A DNA stretch of 42,240 bases from Lachnospiraceae bacterium (GCA_900771995.1 CAAGQC010000001.1:1-42240); one strand, 5' to 3'; positions 24,737 to 32,832 are shown, counted from the first letter of the stretch. The notes: generated from the sequence alone by a model not told the origin. Made by a program: numbers and translations.

Positions 24737-25423
24737 CTATTTATTTTTCTCCCGCTCCAGACGAATCTGGCGTATAATGGCCTTTTTCTGATTATCGATA
24801 TGCACCTTGGCCATATTGGATGCCGTTTCCTTATCCTTTTTCACGATGCTCTCATAGATGACCTTGTGCTCCTCCACCAGACGGTTATGCTGGCTGGAAT
24901 CCTTGATATATTCAAAGCGATAACGGTACATCTGCTCGGACAGATTGTTGACCAGCTGGATCAGACGCTGATTCCCCGTAGCCTGCACAATGATATCATG
25001 CAATGCCACATCCGTCTGGGCGATCTGTTTGATGTCACCGTTCTTCACCGCCGCTTCGAAAGTATCGCAGGCCTTTTTCAGCTCCTGCAGTTCCTCCGGC
25101 GTGATCCGGTCACAGGCCAGTTCCACGCAGAGCGCATCCATGGCCCGGCGGACTTCCAGCACATCGTTCATGCTCTTCTCCGTGATCTGCGCCACTTCCG
25201 CACCTCTTCTGGGGATCATGGTCACCAGTCCTTCCAGTTCCAGCTTACGGATGGCTTCCCGGATGGGCGTACGGCTGACTCCCAGCTTGTTGGCAAGGTG
25301 GATCTCCATCAGTCGTTCTCCGGGCTTCAGTTCTCCCGTCAGAATGGCCTGCCGCAAAGTATTGAATACCACATCTCTGAGTGGCAGAAATTCATCCATT
25401 GTCACCTGTAAATTATCCTGCAT
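24737..25423 (-). CDS. GntR family transcriptional regulator (FCD subfamily)
   Basis: A DNA-binding regulator with ligand-sensing domain, 228 residues. Winged helix-turn-helix about 13-75 (LRDVVFNTLRQAILTGELKPGERL, LGVSRTPIREAIRKLELEGLV). The all-helical FCD domain about 85-215 has the metal-binding pattern: Asp in TDVALHDIIVQATGN and His in EEHKVIYE and VHIDNQ. It follows ispE by 14 nt and must share its transcript. TTGTATACAA-type palindromes, the known core of GntR-type operators such as that of Bacillus GntR, lie in front of ispE (26329-26362), so the regulator probably controls its own operon. The ligand is unknown. Confidence 0.92.
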   Translation of the reverse strand: MQDNLQVTMDEFLPLRDVVFNTLRQAILTGELKPGERLMEIHLANKLGVSRTPIREAIRKLELEGLVTMIPRRGAEVAQITEKSMNDVLEVRRAMDALCVELACDRITPEELQELKKACDTFEAAVKNGDIKQIAQTDVALHDIIVQATGNQRLIQLVNNLSEQMYRYRFEYIKDSSQHNRLVEEHKVIYESIVKKDKETASNMAKVHIDNQKKAIIRQIRLEREKNK

Positions 25424-25438
25424 ACCTCTTATCTGTCG

Positions 25439-26299
25439 CTACTCACAGAATTCCGTCAGGAAAATCTGCTTCGCCAGCTGTTCCTCCTCTAATTTATCAT
25501 AGGCCCTGCGGGCCATATCCTTCTCTACGAAAATACCGAATACCGTGGGACCGCTTCCGCTCATCAGACTGTTGATGGCTCCCAGTTCCTTCATGCGGTC
25601 CTTGATGGTCTGGATCACGGGGTACGCACTCACCGTTACCATCTCCAGCACATTCTCCATCCGGTCCAGAATTCCCTGTAAGCTTTCCTCGGCAATGGCT
25701 TCCACCATGCCGTCGATATCGGGATGCTTTACGATCTCCTGTGCATCCAGATGCTCATAGACATATTTCGTGGAAACATTGATGTCGGGCTTCGCCACCA
25801 GCACATAGCAGTCCGGTGCCGGAGCAAGCGGTGTCAGCTTCTCGCCGATGCCCTCCGCCAGAGCCGTGCCGCCCATGACACAGTAGGGAACATCCGCTCC
25901 GATCTTTACCCCCAGTTCCATCAGATCCTTCAACGTGCAGCCCAGATCAAACAGACGGTTCATGCCCTTCATGGTCGCCGCTGCATCCGTACTGCCCCCC
26001 GCCATTCCCGCTGCAATGGGAATGTGTTTCTCCAGGTGGATCTTCACGCCTTCGCTGATGTGATAAGTCTCCATCATAAGCTTTGCCGCCTTATAGATCA
26101 GATTATTCTCATCCGTGGGAAGTTCACCGGTATCCGTGGTGATAACGATTCCGCCCTCCGTCCGCTGAAAATCCAGCACATCATAGATTCCTACGGTCTG
26201 CATGACCATCTTCACTTCGTGATAGCCGTTCTCCAGTCTTCTGACCACATCCAGACCCAGATTGATCTTGGCATACGCTTTTATCCGATATTCGTTCAT
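25439..26299 (-). CDS. ispE: 4-diphosphocytidyl-2-C-methyl-D-erythritol kinase
   Basis: Phosphorylates CDP-methylerythritol in the non-mevalonate isoprenoid pathway, a cytoplasmic GHMP kinase. 286 residues. N-terminal AYAKINLGLDVVRRLENGYHEV is the classical IspE opening. The GHMP ATP-binding loop is PIAAGMAGGSTDAAA (94-108), and the C-terminal motif LMSGSGPTVFGIF is present. The ATG at 26299 follows TTGGAGA by 5-6 nt; the longer frame begins 39 nt upstream inside the operator region. First gene of the ispE-gntR operon, preceded by palindromes suitable for the GntR protein. Confidence 0.95.
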   Translation of the reverse strand: MNEYRIKAYAKINLGLDVVRRLENGYHEVKMVMQTVGIYDVLDFQRTEGGIVITTDTGELPTDENNLIYKAAKLMMETYHISEGVKIHLEKHIPIAAGMAGGSTDAAATMKGMNRLFDLGCTLKDLMELGVKIGADVPYCVMGGTALAEGIGEKLTPLAPAPDCYVLVAKPDINVSTKYVYEHLDAQEIVKHPDIDGMVEAIAEESLQGILDRMENVLEMVTVSAYPVIQTIKDRMKELGAINSLMSGSGPTVFGIFVEKDMARRAYDKLEEEQLAKQIFLTEFCE

Positions 26300-26328
26300 T
26301 TCTGTCTCCAATACGTTAGTATAATAGC

Positions 26329-26362
26329 TTGTATACAATAATTGTACTTAATTTTATACAAT
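26329..26362 (-). promoter_or_regulatory. Tandem TTGTATACAA-type operators in front of ispE-gntR
   Basis: A perfect TTGTATACAA (26329-26338) overlaps a second palindrome TACAATAATTGTA (26334-26346), which in turn shares a half-site with ATTGTA...TACAAT (26341-26346 and 26357-26362). The core equals the centre of the operator known for Bacillus GntR. A FCD-type GntR regulator is encoded in this very operon, so autoregulation is likely. Confidence 0.6.
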
Positions 26363-26430
26363 CCTGCGGATTTTGTCAATGGAGTGTGGTCCTTTCACCG
26401 GATTTTTCCACTGTTTTTCTCAAAACTGCC

Positions 26431-26458
26431 TAAAGTATCCACTGTACCGGGACGATAT
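26431..26458 (+). promoter_or_regulatory. Flagellar sigma (sigma-D/sigma-28)-like promoter
   Basis: TAAA (26431-26434), a 16-nt spacer and GACGATAT (26451-26458), one base away from the Bacillus sigma-D consensus TAAA-N15-GCCGATAT. It lies about 100 nt upstream of the gene at 26560. No sigma-A pair of equal quality is seen in the gap. Confidence 0.55.
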
Positions 26459-26559
26459 AACAAGTGAAATCAAAAACCCTCAAAAGGTTAAACAATGTAT
26501 AGTCAAGGATGACAACAGACAGGTACGGACAGCAGAACCGTACCGGAAAAGAGGAAACT

Positions 26560-27177
26560 ATGAGCGTAAACGGAGTTACAGTAAACCAGGCGGCTGCGGC
26601 CTACAGCTATACCGGCACAAGTGCAGCAAAAGAGAAAACTTCCGCAGAGGAAGCAAAAACTACAACTACCGCGGAAGATACCGGCGTTGTCTATGAGCAC
26701 AGCACCGCCAGCAAGACTTCTTCCACGAAAAAAACCTATACACCGGACACCAATCTGATCAACAAATTAAAGGCAGATGCAGAAAACCGTGCCAGTCAGC
26801 TTCGTTCTCTGGTAGAGCAGATGATGGGCAAGCAGGCAGACACCTATGGCAATGCCAATGATATCTGGTCCTTCTTACGTTCCGGCAATTTCACCGTAGA
26901 TCCTGCCACCAAGGCGCAGGCGCAGGCAGATATCGCCGAAGACGGTTACTGGGGTGTCAACCAGACCTCCGACCGTATTATCCAGTTTGCCAATGCTCTG
27001 ACCGGCGGTGATCCCAGTAAGATCGAGTCCATGCGTGAAGCATTCAAGAAGGGCTACGCACAGGCAGAGAAGACCTGGGGCGGTTCTCTTCCCGAGATCT
27101 CCCAGAAGACCTACGATGCCGTTATGGAGAAATTCGACAAGCTGGCAGCCGATGCAGGTCTGACCACAGAAGCATAA
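26560..27177 (+). CDS. Unknown protein, candidate member of the motility regulon
   Basis: A 205-residue soluble protein. The first 65 residues are low in complexity (Thr, Ala, Lys, Glu). The rest is a helical domain with QLRSLVEQMMGKQ, then YWGVNQTSDRIIQFANALTG, and KGYAQAEKTWGGSLPEISQK followed by a TYDAVMEKFDKL helix. The domain recalls DUF5610-like proteins of flagellated bacteria, but this is recollection of pattern only. The start follows AGAGGAAACT. There is no signal peptide. Upstream lies a flagellar sigma-like promoter and downstream a strong terminator, so it is a single-gene unit. Secretion through the flagellar export gate or a role near the filament would fit but is inference. 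Confidence 0.6.
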   Translation: MSVNGVTVNQAAAAYSYTGTSAAKEKTSAEEAKTTTTAEDTGVVYEHSTASKTSSTKKTYTPDTNLINKLKADAENRASQLRSLVEQMMGKQADTYGNANDIWSFLRSGNFTVDPATKAQAQADIAEDGYWGVNQTSDRIIQFANALTGGDPSKIESMREAFKKGYAQAEKTWGGSLPEISQKTYDAVMEKFDKLAADAGLTTEA

Positions 27178-27215
27178 ATTTTCAGAGCAGCCGGTTCTCC
27201 CGGCCAGACTCCTAT

Positions 27216-27262
27216 AGAAAAACCATGTGATACCGGATGTGTACCACATGGTTTTCTTTTTT
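27216..27262. terminator. Intrinsic terminator between convergent genes
   Basis: AAAACCATGTG / CACATGGTTTT with a 15-nt loop followed by CTTTTTT on the plus strand, and T-rich sequence on the minus strand. It ends the 26560 gene and may also end the SPOCS/LysM gene. Confidence 0.85.
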
Positions 27263-27270
27263 CTGTAAAT

Positions 27271-28851
27271 CTATGCCAGGCCTTTGACTAACAGTACCTT
27301 CTGTCCCGGCCGCAGTTCATCGCTTTCCAGTGCATTCAGTTCCCGCACTGTCTTCACCGGCATATGATATTTTCTGCCGATGCTCCACAGATCATCCCCC
27401 GGCGCCGCGATATAGATCACCGCACTGGGCAGCCCCGCCAGCACTTTGCTGTCGATCTCCTGCTCCGTCACCTGTTCAATGGCTTCCAGCGGAATATTTT
27501 TCATCACAGTGGTGGAAAGCGAAAGTACAGCCTTCACATCCAGTTCCTCTCCCTCCAGAAGATTCACCTGCAGCTGCTCCAGTTCACTGTGGATCTCCGC
27601 CTGATCCGCCGCCGTTACCCCCTGCACATTCAGGGTATATTCATAAGGGATCTGTTCTCTGGTGCTCACATAGGGGGTCTCATCATTTTCCGTGATACAC
27701 AGCACCGTAAGGTCAATACCTCCCTGCAGGCGGATCCCTTCCTCTGTGATCTCTTTATGATCCACCGTTACATTTCCCTCACTGTGAAGCACCTGCAGCA
27801 CCGGGGAACCGATGCCGGTCTTTCTGTGATCCGTCACTTTGGTCTTGCCGGTGATCCTGGCCAGGAGCTGGCGCAGGCTGGCTTCTCTGGTATCCGGGAT
27901 CACTTCCTTCGTCACCCCATAGATATCCCTTAAAACGTCGATCTGCTCCTCCTCATAGAGACGGATATTCAGTTCCAGCGCACATTCCAGCCCCAGGATG
28001 CGCTCTTCCCCGTCCAGATCCGGCTGAATCGTCAGTTCCGGAGTTCCGTGTTCCTGTCTTACCAGCGCATACCGGATATCCGGCAGCAATTCTTCCCGAC
28101 AGCCCTGACATTCCAACGTACCGTCCAGAGGGATCGTCGTCTCATAGGAACGGATCGACCGCTCTTCCCCTTCCGCTTCATAGAGCACGAAGACCTGAAT
28201 ATCTCCCTGTACCGCCAGTTTTTCCTCCTGTGGCTTGAATTCCACGTCCCGGAGGGACACATTGCTCCACAGGATCTGGTAGATATTCGGGTAGCTGGAG
28301 GGTAGCGGAATCTCCTCTTTTTTGCGGAAAATATCATTTTTACAGATGGCAAGTTCTGTCACTTCCATGGGGGCGATCCTATATTCCACACCGTCTCCCC
28401 CATTGTCTCCCTGAATCCCCACGGGCAGTTCCTCATCATAGATCTCCTCGATCCGGGCGTTAAGCAATAGCAGCGCCTGCAGATTCAGCTTGCGGGAATT
28501 GATCATGGTCACCGTAAAATCTTCCACGCATCCCTCCACTGCCACCGTATCCGAAGGAAGCGTCCCTTCCATGTGGATCTTCTCCTCAAAAGGCAGTGCC
28601 CCGCTTAAAAGCACCAGATTGCTCCCCGCCTCCTGGGTATGGTACAGGATGGCATAGCCCAGTTTTCCCCGCACCGTCACCTCGTCCGTTCCGGGGCGGA
28701 TCTCCTCGATGACGATCTCCCCTTTTTCCAGATTCAGGGTACTGATATCCGGCTTATCTTCCGGAAGATTCAGATCCTCCTCCATGGTAAACTGCATGAC
28801 GGTGGACCGTTTTACCCGATCCATATGTATATTTCTCCTGATCAATTCCAC
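27271..28851 (-). CDS. SPOCS (DUF3794) and LysM protein, probable spore-envelope morphogenetic protein
   Basis: A 526-residue protein with DUF3794/SPOCS-type beta repeats over most of its length: one near 30-140 (FTMEEDLNLPEDKPDISTL), a second around 190-300, a third around 330-460. A C-terminal LysM module (about 480-526, YIAAPGDDLWSIGRKYHMPV) binds peptidoglycan. This architecture belongs to SpoVID-like proteins that build the coat or cortex interface of spores. The GTG at 28851 is chosen because GGAGG lies 8 nt before it; an in-frame ATG at 28866 overlaps that GGAGG. The ribosome site is buried in an RNA hairpin (28858-28897). It follows pyrD in the same direction. Confidence 0.85.
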   Translation of the reverse strand: MELIRRNIHMDRVKRSTVMQFTMEEDLNLPEDKPDISTLNLEKGEIVIEEIRPGTDEVTVRGKLGYAILYHTQEAGSNLVLLSGALPFEEKIHMEGTLPSDTVAVEGCVEDFTVTMINSRKLNLQALLLLNARIEEIYDEELPVGIQGDNGGDGVEYRIAPMEVTELAICKNDIFRKKEEIPLPSSYPNIYQILWSNVSLRDVEFKPQEEKLAVQGDIQVFVLYEAEGEERSIRSYETTIPLDGTLECQGCREELLPDIRYALVRQEHGTPELTIQPDLDGEERILGLECALELNIRLYEEEQIDVLRDIYGVTKEVIPDTREASLRQLLARITGKTKVTDHRKTGIGSPVLQVLHSEGNVTVDHKEITEEGIRLQGGIDLTVLCITENDETPYVSTREQIPYEYTLNVQGVTAADQAEIHSELEQLQVNLLEGEELDVKAVLSLSTTVMKNIPLEAIEQVTEQEIDSKVLAGLPSAVIYIAAPGDDLWSIGRKYHMPVKTVRELNALESDELRPGQKVLLVKGLA

Positions 28852-28857
28852 AATAAA

Positions 28858-28897
28858 GACCTCCATATATACAGATATATCTATATATATGAAGGTC
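28858..28897 (-). promoter_or_regulatory. 18-bp RNA hairpin that encloses the ribosome site of the SPOCS/LysM gene
   Basis: On the minus strand a stem of 18 consecutive pairs with a UAUA loop. Two positions are G-U in RNA, which would be mismatches if read from the other strand. The downstream arm contains the GGAGG (28860-28864) of the SPOCS/LysM gene. It can act as a terminator/attenuator behind pyrD (TCTTTATT follows) or hide the ribosome site from readthrough RNA. A weak sigma-E-like pair (GGTATA 28908-28913 and CATATATA 28884-28891) overlaps it. Confidence 0.6.
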
Positions 28898-28932
28898 TCT
28901 GTGTTCTTATACCCTATTCCGTTCTCCGGATC

Positions 28933-29838
28933 CTACTGCACTGCGCCGATGAGCTCTGTCAGGTTCTCCACATGATAGGTCTGCATATATTTCTCGATGC
29001 CCTCCACGACTTTCACCGTGGTGTAGGGATCCACGAAATTCATGGCTCCCACGCTGACGGCACTGGCTCCCGCCAGAATAAATTCGATGGCATCCTCTGC
29101 CGTGGCAATACCGCCCATGCCGATAATGGGGATCTGCACCGCCTGTGCCACCTGGTAGACCATGCGGACAGCAATGGGCTTGATGGCAGGGCCGCTCATG
29201 CCGCCGGTCTTATTGGCAATGGCAAATTTTCTGCGGTGAATATCAATCTTCATGCCGGTGATGGTATTGATCAGGGACAGGGCATCCGCACCTGCTGCCT
29301 CCGCGGCCTTCGCCATCTCCGTGATATCCGTTACGTTGGGACTCAGCTTCATGATAATGGGCTGTTTTGCATGCTTTTTCAATTCGGAAGTAATGTTGTA
29401 CAATGCATCCGCTTTCTGTCCGAAGGCAATGGCTCCTTCCTTGACATTGGGGCAGGACACATTGATCTCCAGCATGCTGACCGCCGGTTCGTCTCCCAGC
29501 CGTTCCACCACGTCCACGTAATCCTCCACGGTCTTACCGCAGACGTTTACGATGATCTTCGTATCGTATTTTTTCAGAAAAGGAATGTCCCTCTCCATAA
29601 ATACGTCGATGCCGGGGTTCTGTAAGCCGATGGCATTGAGCATACCGCCGTATACTTCTGCCACTCGGGGCGTGGGATTGCCGGGCCAGGGCACATTGGC
29701 TACGCCCTTGGTCACTACCGCACCCAGACGGTTCAGGTCAACAAACTCTTCATATTCCATACCGGAGCCGAAAGTTCCGGAAGCTGTCATTACGGGATTT
29801 TTAAAAGTAACTCCTGCAATCGTTGTCTGTGTATTCAT
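28933..29838 (-). CDS. pyrD: Dihydroorotate dehydrogenase B, catalytic subunit
   Basis: Oxidises dihydroorotate to orotate with FMN, passing electrons to the PyrK subunit and on to NAD. 301 residues. Class 1 features: the catalytic cysteine Cys129 in INVSCPNVKEG, the N-terminal FMN motif TASGTFGSGMEY (18-29) and the C-terminal phosphate-binding GMGGIATAEDAIEFILAGAS. A cysteine rather than serine base and the adjacent pyrK mark it as the 1B type. Its ATG overlaps the pyrK stop (TGATG), so translation is coupled. Third gene of pyrC-pyrK-pyrD. Confidence 0.97.
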   Translation of the reverse strand: MNTQTTIAGVTFKNPVMTASGTFGSGMEYEEFVDLNRLGAVVTKGVANVPWPGNPTPRVAEVYGGMLNAIGLQNPGIDVFMERDIPFLKKYDTKIIVNVCGKTVEDYVDVVERLGDEPAVSMLEINVSCPNVKEGAIAFGQKADALYNITSELKKHAKQPIIMKLSPNVTDITEMAKAAEAAGADALSLINTITGMKIDIHRRKFAIANKTGGMSGPAIKPIAVRMVYQVAQAVQIPIIGMGGIATAEDAIEFILAGASAVSVGAMNFVDPYTTVKVVEGIEKYMQTYHVENLTELIGAVQ

Positions 29839-30614
29839 CAGATCTCTACCTCCTCAGCGTCAAATACGGGGCCATCGGTGCAGATTCTTGCGTTATGCAC
29901 ATGAGAATGATGATCCACTTCTTTGGTCTTTACCACGCAGCCCAGGCAGGCACCCACGCCGCAGGCCATATGCTCTTCCAGAGAGATATAGGCCCTGATA
30001 CCCTTTTCTTCCGCATATTTTTTGATGGCACGGAGCATGGGCATGGGGCCGCAGGCGAAGATTACATCTGCCTGCAGAGCATTTTCCTCAATAGCATTCA
30101 TGACATTGCCCTTCGTGCCGACGCTGCCGTCCTCGGTGGCGATATATACGGTGCCGTTCTTTTCCAGATCCTCTTTTAAGAACAGCTGGTTGTCACGGTA
30201 ACCCACAATAATCTGTTTCTCCGCGGAAGCCGGAAGCTCTCTCGCCAGTTCCAGCATGGGAGGGATACCGATGCCGCCGCCCATGAGGAATACTTTTTTG
30301 CCTTCCGCTGCCTCAATAGGGAAACCATTGCCTAAAGTTCCCAGAATCTCTATATTGTCGCCTTCCCAGTAGGAAGAAAATTCCGCAGTGCCCTGTCCGG
30401 CGATACGGTACACGATGCGCAGGGCATCCTTGTTGTCGCTTACCTGACAGATGCTGATGGGACGGGGCAGCAGGGTGCTCCGGTCCTTGGGGTATACGCC
30501 GATGAACTGGCCGGCTTTCGCGGATGCCGCCAGATCCGTAGCGATCCACATATCAAAAATTCGGGGTGCGATCTCCTTCTGAGAAAGCACGGTTGCTGTG
30601 ATTTTCTTTTTCAT
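29838..30614 (-). CDS. pyrK: Dihydroorotate dehydrogenase B, electron-transfer subunit
   Basis: FAD- and [2Fe-2S]-containing partner of PyrD that allows NAD to be used as electron acceptor. 258 residues. FAD motif RPISIC (51-56), the NAD-binding loop FLMGGGIGIPPM (109-120), and the C-terminal cluster cysteines Cys218, Cys223, Cys226 and Cys245 (ACGVGACLGC...C). It lies between pyrC (75 nt upstream) and pyrD (overlapping). A palindrome and a TATAAT just upstream may give it an internal promoter. Confidence 0.97.
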   Translation of the reverse strand: MKKKITATVLSQKEIAPRIFDMWIATDLAASAKAGQFIGVYPKDRSTLLPRPISICQVSDNKDALRIVYRIAGQGTAEFSSYWEGDNIEILGTLGNGFPIEAAEGKKVFLMGGGIGIPPMLELARELPASAEKQIIVGYRDNQLFLKEDLEKNGTVYIATEDGSVGTKGNVMNAIEENALQADVIFACGPMPMLRAIKKYAEEKGIRAYISLEEHMACGVGACLGCVVKTKEVDHHSHVHNARICTDGPVFDAEEVEI

Positions 30615-30635
30615 TTTGTTGTCCTTTTCTCTTCT

Positions 30636-30664
30636 ATTATAACTTATAACAATAACGTTATTGA
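30636..30664 (-). promoter_or_regulatory. Palindrome and -10-like box between pyrC and pyrK
   Basis: AATAACGTTATT (30651-30662) is a perfect 12-bp palindrome. A TATAAT (minus strand, 30636-30641) sits 22 nt before pyrK, and the palindrome covers the spacer and -35 zone, where no good -35 is seen. It may be an operator over an internal promoter. Confidence 0.35.
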
Positions 30665-30689
30665 CTATAAATGCTCTCTTTCTGGCTCT

Positions 30690-31955
30690 CTACGCTTCGT
30701 ATACGATCTTGCCGCCGCAGATGGTCTTCTTCACTTCGCCCTTTAAGTTCCAGCCGGTAAAGGGGGTGTTGGCCGCCTTGGACGCATAAGTCTCCGGAAC
30801 GAAATCTGCCGCGGTGTCGATCAGAATCACATCCGCAGGACCTCCCTCCGCCAGATACCCGGCATCCAGATGATACATGGCCGCCGGATTGGTACTCATC
30901 AGACGTAACAGCTGCTTCATGGTAAGGTACCCAGCATCCACCAGTTCCGTGATGCCCAGCGCCAGAGAGGTCTCCAGTCCGGTGATGCCGCTGGGAGCTT
31001 CTGTGATGGGCTTGGCCTTCTCCTCTGCGGTATGGGGCGCATGATCCGTAGCGATCATGTCAATGGTACCGTCCACCAGTCCCCGGATCACGGCCTGCCG
31101 GTCCGCTTCCTCCCGTAAGGGCGGGTTCATCTTCGCCAGCGTGCCGTATTTTATTACTGCATCCTCGGTCAGGGTGAAATGATGGGGGGTGGCTTCCGCA
31201 TGGATATTGGAGCATCTCTTTTTCGCCTGACGCACCAGTTCTACCGCTTCCTTACTGCTGATATGCTGGATGTCGATGCAGGCTCCGGTCTCTTCCGCCA
31301 GCTTCAGGTCCCGCTCCACCAGGGCGATCTCCGCCTCTCTGGAGGAACCGCCGATACTGTAATATTCGCTGGCCTTTCCCCGGTTCACACCGTTGTTCTC
31401 GATATATTTCGGGTCTTCCTCATGGAAGCTGATGGGCATGTCCAGTTCTGCGGAGATCTCCATGGCACGGCGCACCAGTTCCGCATCCAGCAGAGGCACA
31501 CCGTCATCTGTAAATCCCACGGCACCGGCCGCTGCCAGCTTTCTCATATCCGTCAGCTGCTTTCCCTGCATGCCCATGGTCACGTTGGCACAGGTGGTCA
31601 CATGGATACCGGTCTTCGCTCCCTTGTCCAGAATATAATGCAGCGTCTCCTCACTGTCCACCGTAGGCTTCGTGTTGGCCATCAGGACCACTGTGGTCAC
31701 GCCGCCTTTGGCCGCTGCCGCCGCACCTGTGTCGATATCTTCCTTCGCCGTGAATCCGGGATCCCTGAAATGCACATGCACATCCACCAGTCCCGGGGCG
31801 ATCAGCAGCCCTTCCGCGTTGATCCGGGTCACTTTTCCCTTCGGTTCGATATTCTCCGCGATCTTCACTATTTTATCCCCGTCGATCAGAAGATCGAAAT
31901 TGCCCTCTCTGCCCGACTTCGGGTCGATCATATAACCATCCTGTATCAGTATCAT
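30690..31955 (-). CDS. pyrC: Dihydroorotase
   Basis: Closes carbamoyl-aspartate to dihydroorotate in de novo pyrimidine synthesis; a zinc amidohydrolase. 421 residues, the length of class I enzymes. Metal ligands His60 and His62 in VDVHVHFRDPG, the central FHEEDP and QHISSKEAV motifs with further histidines, and the metal Asp in IATDHAPHTAEEK (around 303). The glycine-rich C-terminus (KKTICGGKIVYEA) is typical. First gene of the block; the short divergent region 31956-32097 would hold its promoter, which I could not define with confidence. Confidence 0.96.
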   Translation of the reverse strand: MILIQDGYMIDPKSGREGNFDLLIDGDKIVKIAENIEPKGKVTRINAEGLLIAPGLVDVHVHFRDPGFTAKEDIDTGAAAAAKGGVTTVVLMANTKPTVDSEETLHYILDKGAKTGIHVTTCANVTMGMQGKQLTDMRKLAAAGAVGFTDDGVPLLDAELVRRAMEISAELDMPISFHEEDPKYIENNGVNRGKASEYYSIGGSSREAEIALVERDLKLAEETGACIDIQHISSKEAVELVRQAKKRCSNIHAEATPHHFTLTEDAVIKYGTLAKMNPPLREEADRQAVIRGLVDGTIDMIATDHAPHTAEEKAKPITEAPSGITGLETSLALGITELVDAGYLTMKQLLRLMSTNPAAMYHLDAGYLAEGGPADVILIDTAADFVPETYASKAANTPFTGWNLKGEVKKTICGGKIVYEA

Positions 31956-32097
31956 CTTGTCTCCGTTCCGGGGCTTCCGCCCCCTGCTTCCATGACCTGT
32001 TTCTCGGAAAAGTTTACCATGTTTTCATAGAAAAGAAAAGGGAGTTATAGTAAAATAATGGGGAAGAATTCTTTGGAAAAAACGGAGGTACGGCAGC

Positions 32098-32724
32098 ATG
32101 AAAACAAGAGAGGAAGCCTTAAAATACGGATTGTCTTTTCCGGATACTTATCTGGAAATGCCCTTCCACGATCCCAACTGGCAGCTGGTGCGGGTAAAGG
32201 GCAGCAAAAAGGCTTTTCTGTGGACTTATGAAAAAGACGGCTATCTGAATCTCAATGTAAAAACAGATCCTGCCTGGCGGGATTTCTGGCGCACCACCTT
32301 TCCCTCCGTCATCCCCGGCTACCATCTGAACAAGGAGCACTGGAACACTATTATCTTAGACGGATCCATCCCTGACGAGGACATCCGGCGCATGATCGCG
32401 GAAAGCTATGATCTCGTCACCGACAGCCCCACGAAACGGATCTACGAAGCAGTAAAAAAGATCCCGAAAGGCCGTGTCGCCACCTACGGGCAGGTCGCTG
32501 CCATGGCCGGGGAGCCAAAGATGGCAAGAGCAGTGGGCAATGCCCTGCATAAAAACCCGGATCCCGAACATATCCCCTGCTACCGCGTAGTCAATTCCAA
32601 AGGGGAACTCTCCGGTGCCTTTGCCTTCGGCGGCGCCGACGAACAGGCGAACCGTCTCCGGGCCGACGGCATCGAAGTCACAGACAACAAAGTGGACCTG
32701 CAGAAATTCGGGATGTCGCTGTAA
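32098..32724 (+). CDS. MmcQ/YjbR domain fused to alkyltransferase-like (MGMT-type) domain
   Basis: A 208-residue two-domain protein. Residues 1-108 form an MmcQ/YjbR domain (EALKYGLSFPDTYLEMPFHD, YLNLNVKTDP, IPGYHLNKEHWNTI), a small DNA-binding-like fold. Residues 110-195 are the DNA-binding half of O6-alkylguanine-DNA alkyltransferase: GRVATYGQVAAMAG, the arginine finger in ARAVGNAL (Arg144) and the active-site region IPCYRVV. Cys161 is kept, but the His after it, part of the catalytic relay in MGMT, is Tyr162. It may be a damage-recognising alkyltransferase-like protein or a weak alkyl acceptor. GGAGG lies 9 nt before the ATG. It is divergent from pyrC and probably monocistronic. Confidence 0.85.
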   Translation: MKTREEALKYGLSFPDTYLEMPFHDPNWQLVRVKGSKKAFLWTYEKDGYLNLNVKTDPAWRDFWRTTFPSVIPGYHLNKEHWNTIILDGSIPDEDIRRMIAESYDLVTDSPTKRIYEAVKKIPKGRVATYGQVAAMAGEPKMARAVGNALHKNPDPEHIPCYRVVNSKGELSGAFAFGGADEQANRLRADGIEVTDNKVDLQKFGMSL

Positions 32725-32776
32725 AACTTTTTTCACCGCAGAATTTCGTCCATAGTGCCGGAAAACGACAAATTGT

Positions 32777-32797
32777 GCCGGTTTCCGGCTATTTTTT
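32777..32797 (+). terminator. Short-stem intrinsic terminator of the MmcQ-ATL gene
   Basis: GCCGG-ttt-CCGGC (32777-32789), then TATTTTTT. The stem is short but GC-only. The heptamer GTGCCGG is also repeated at 32755-32761. Confidence 0.5.
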
Positions 32798-32832
32798 ACC
32801 CTGTTAACAAGGCAATACTACAGTGTAGAAAA

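Noticed and set aside
28865..28890. AT-rich tandem repeat (ATATAT) as a microsatellite
   Set aside because: It is better explained as the two arms of the 18-bp hairpin.
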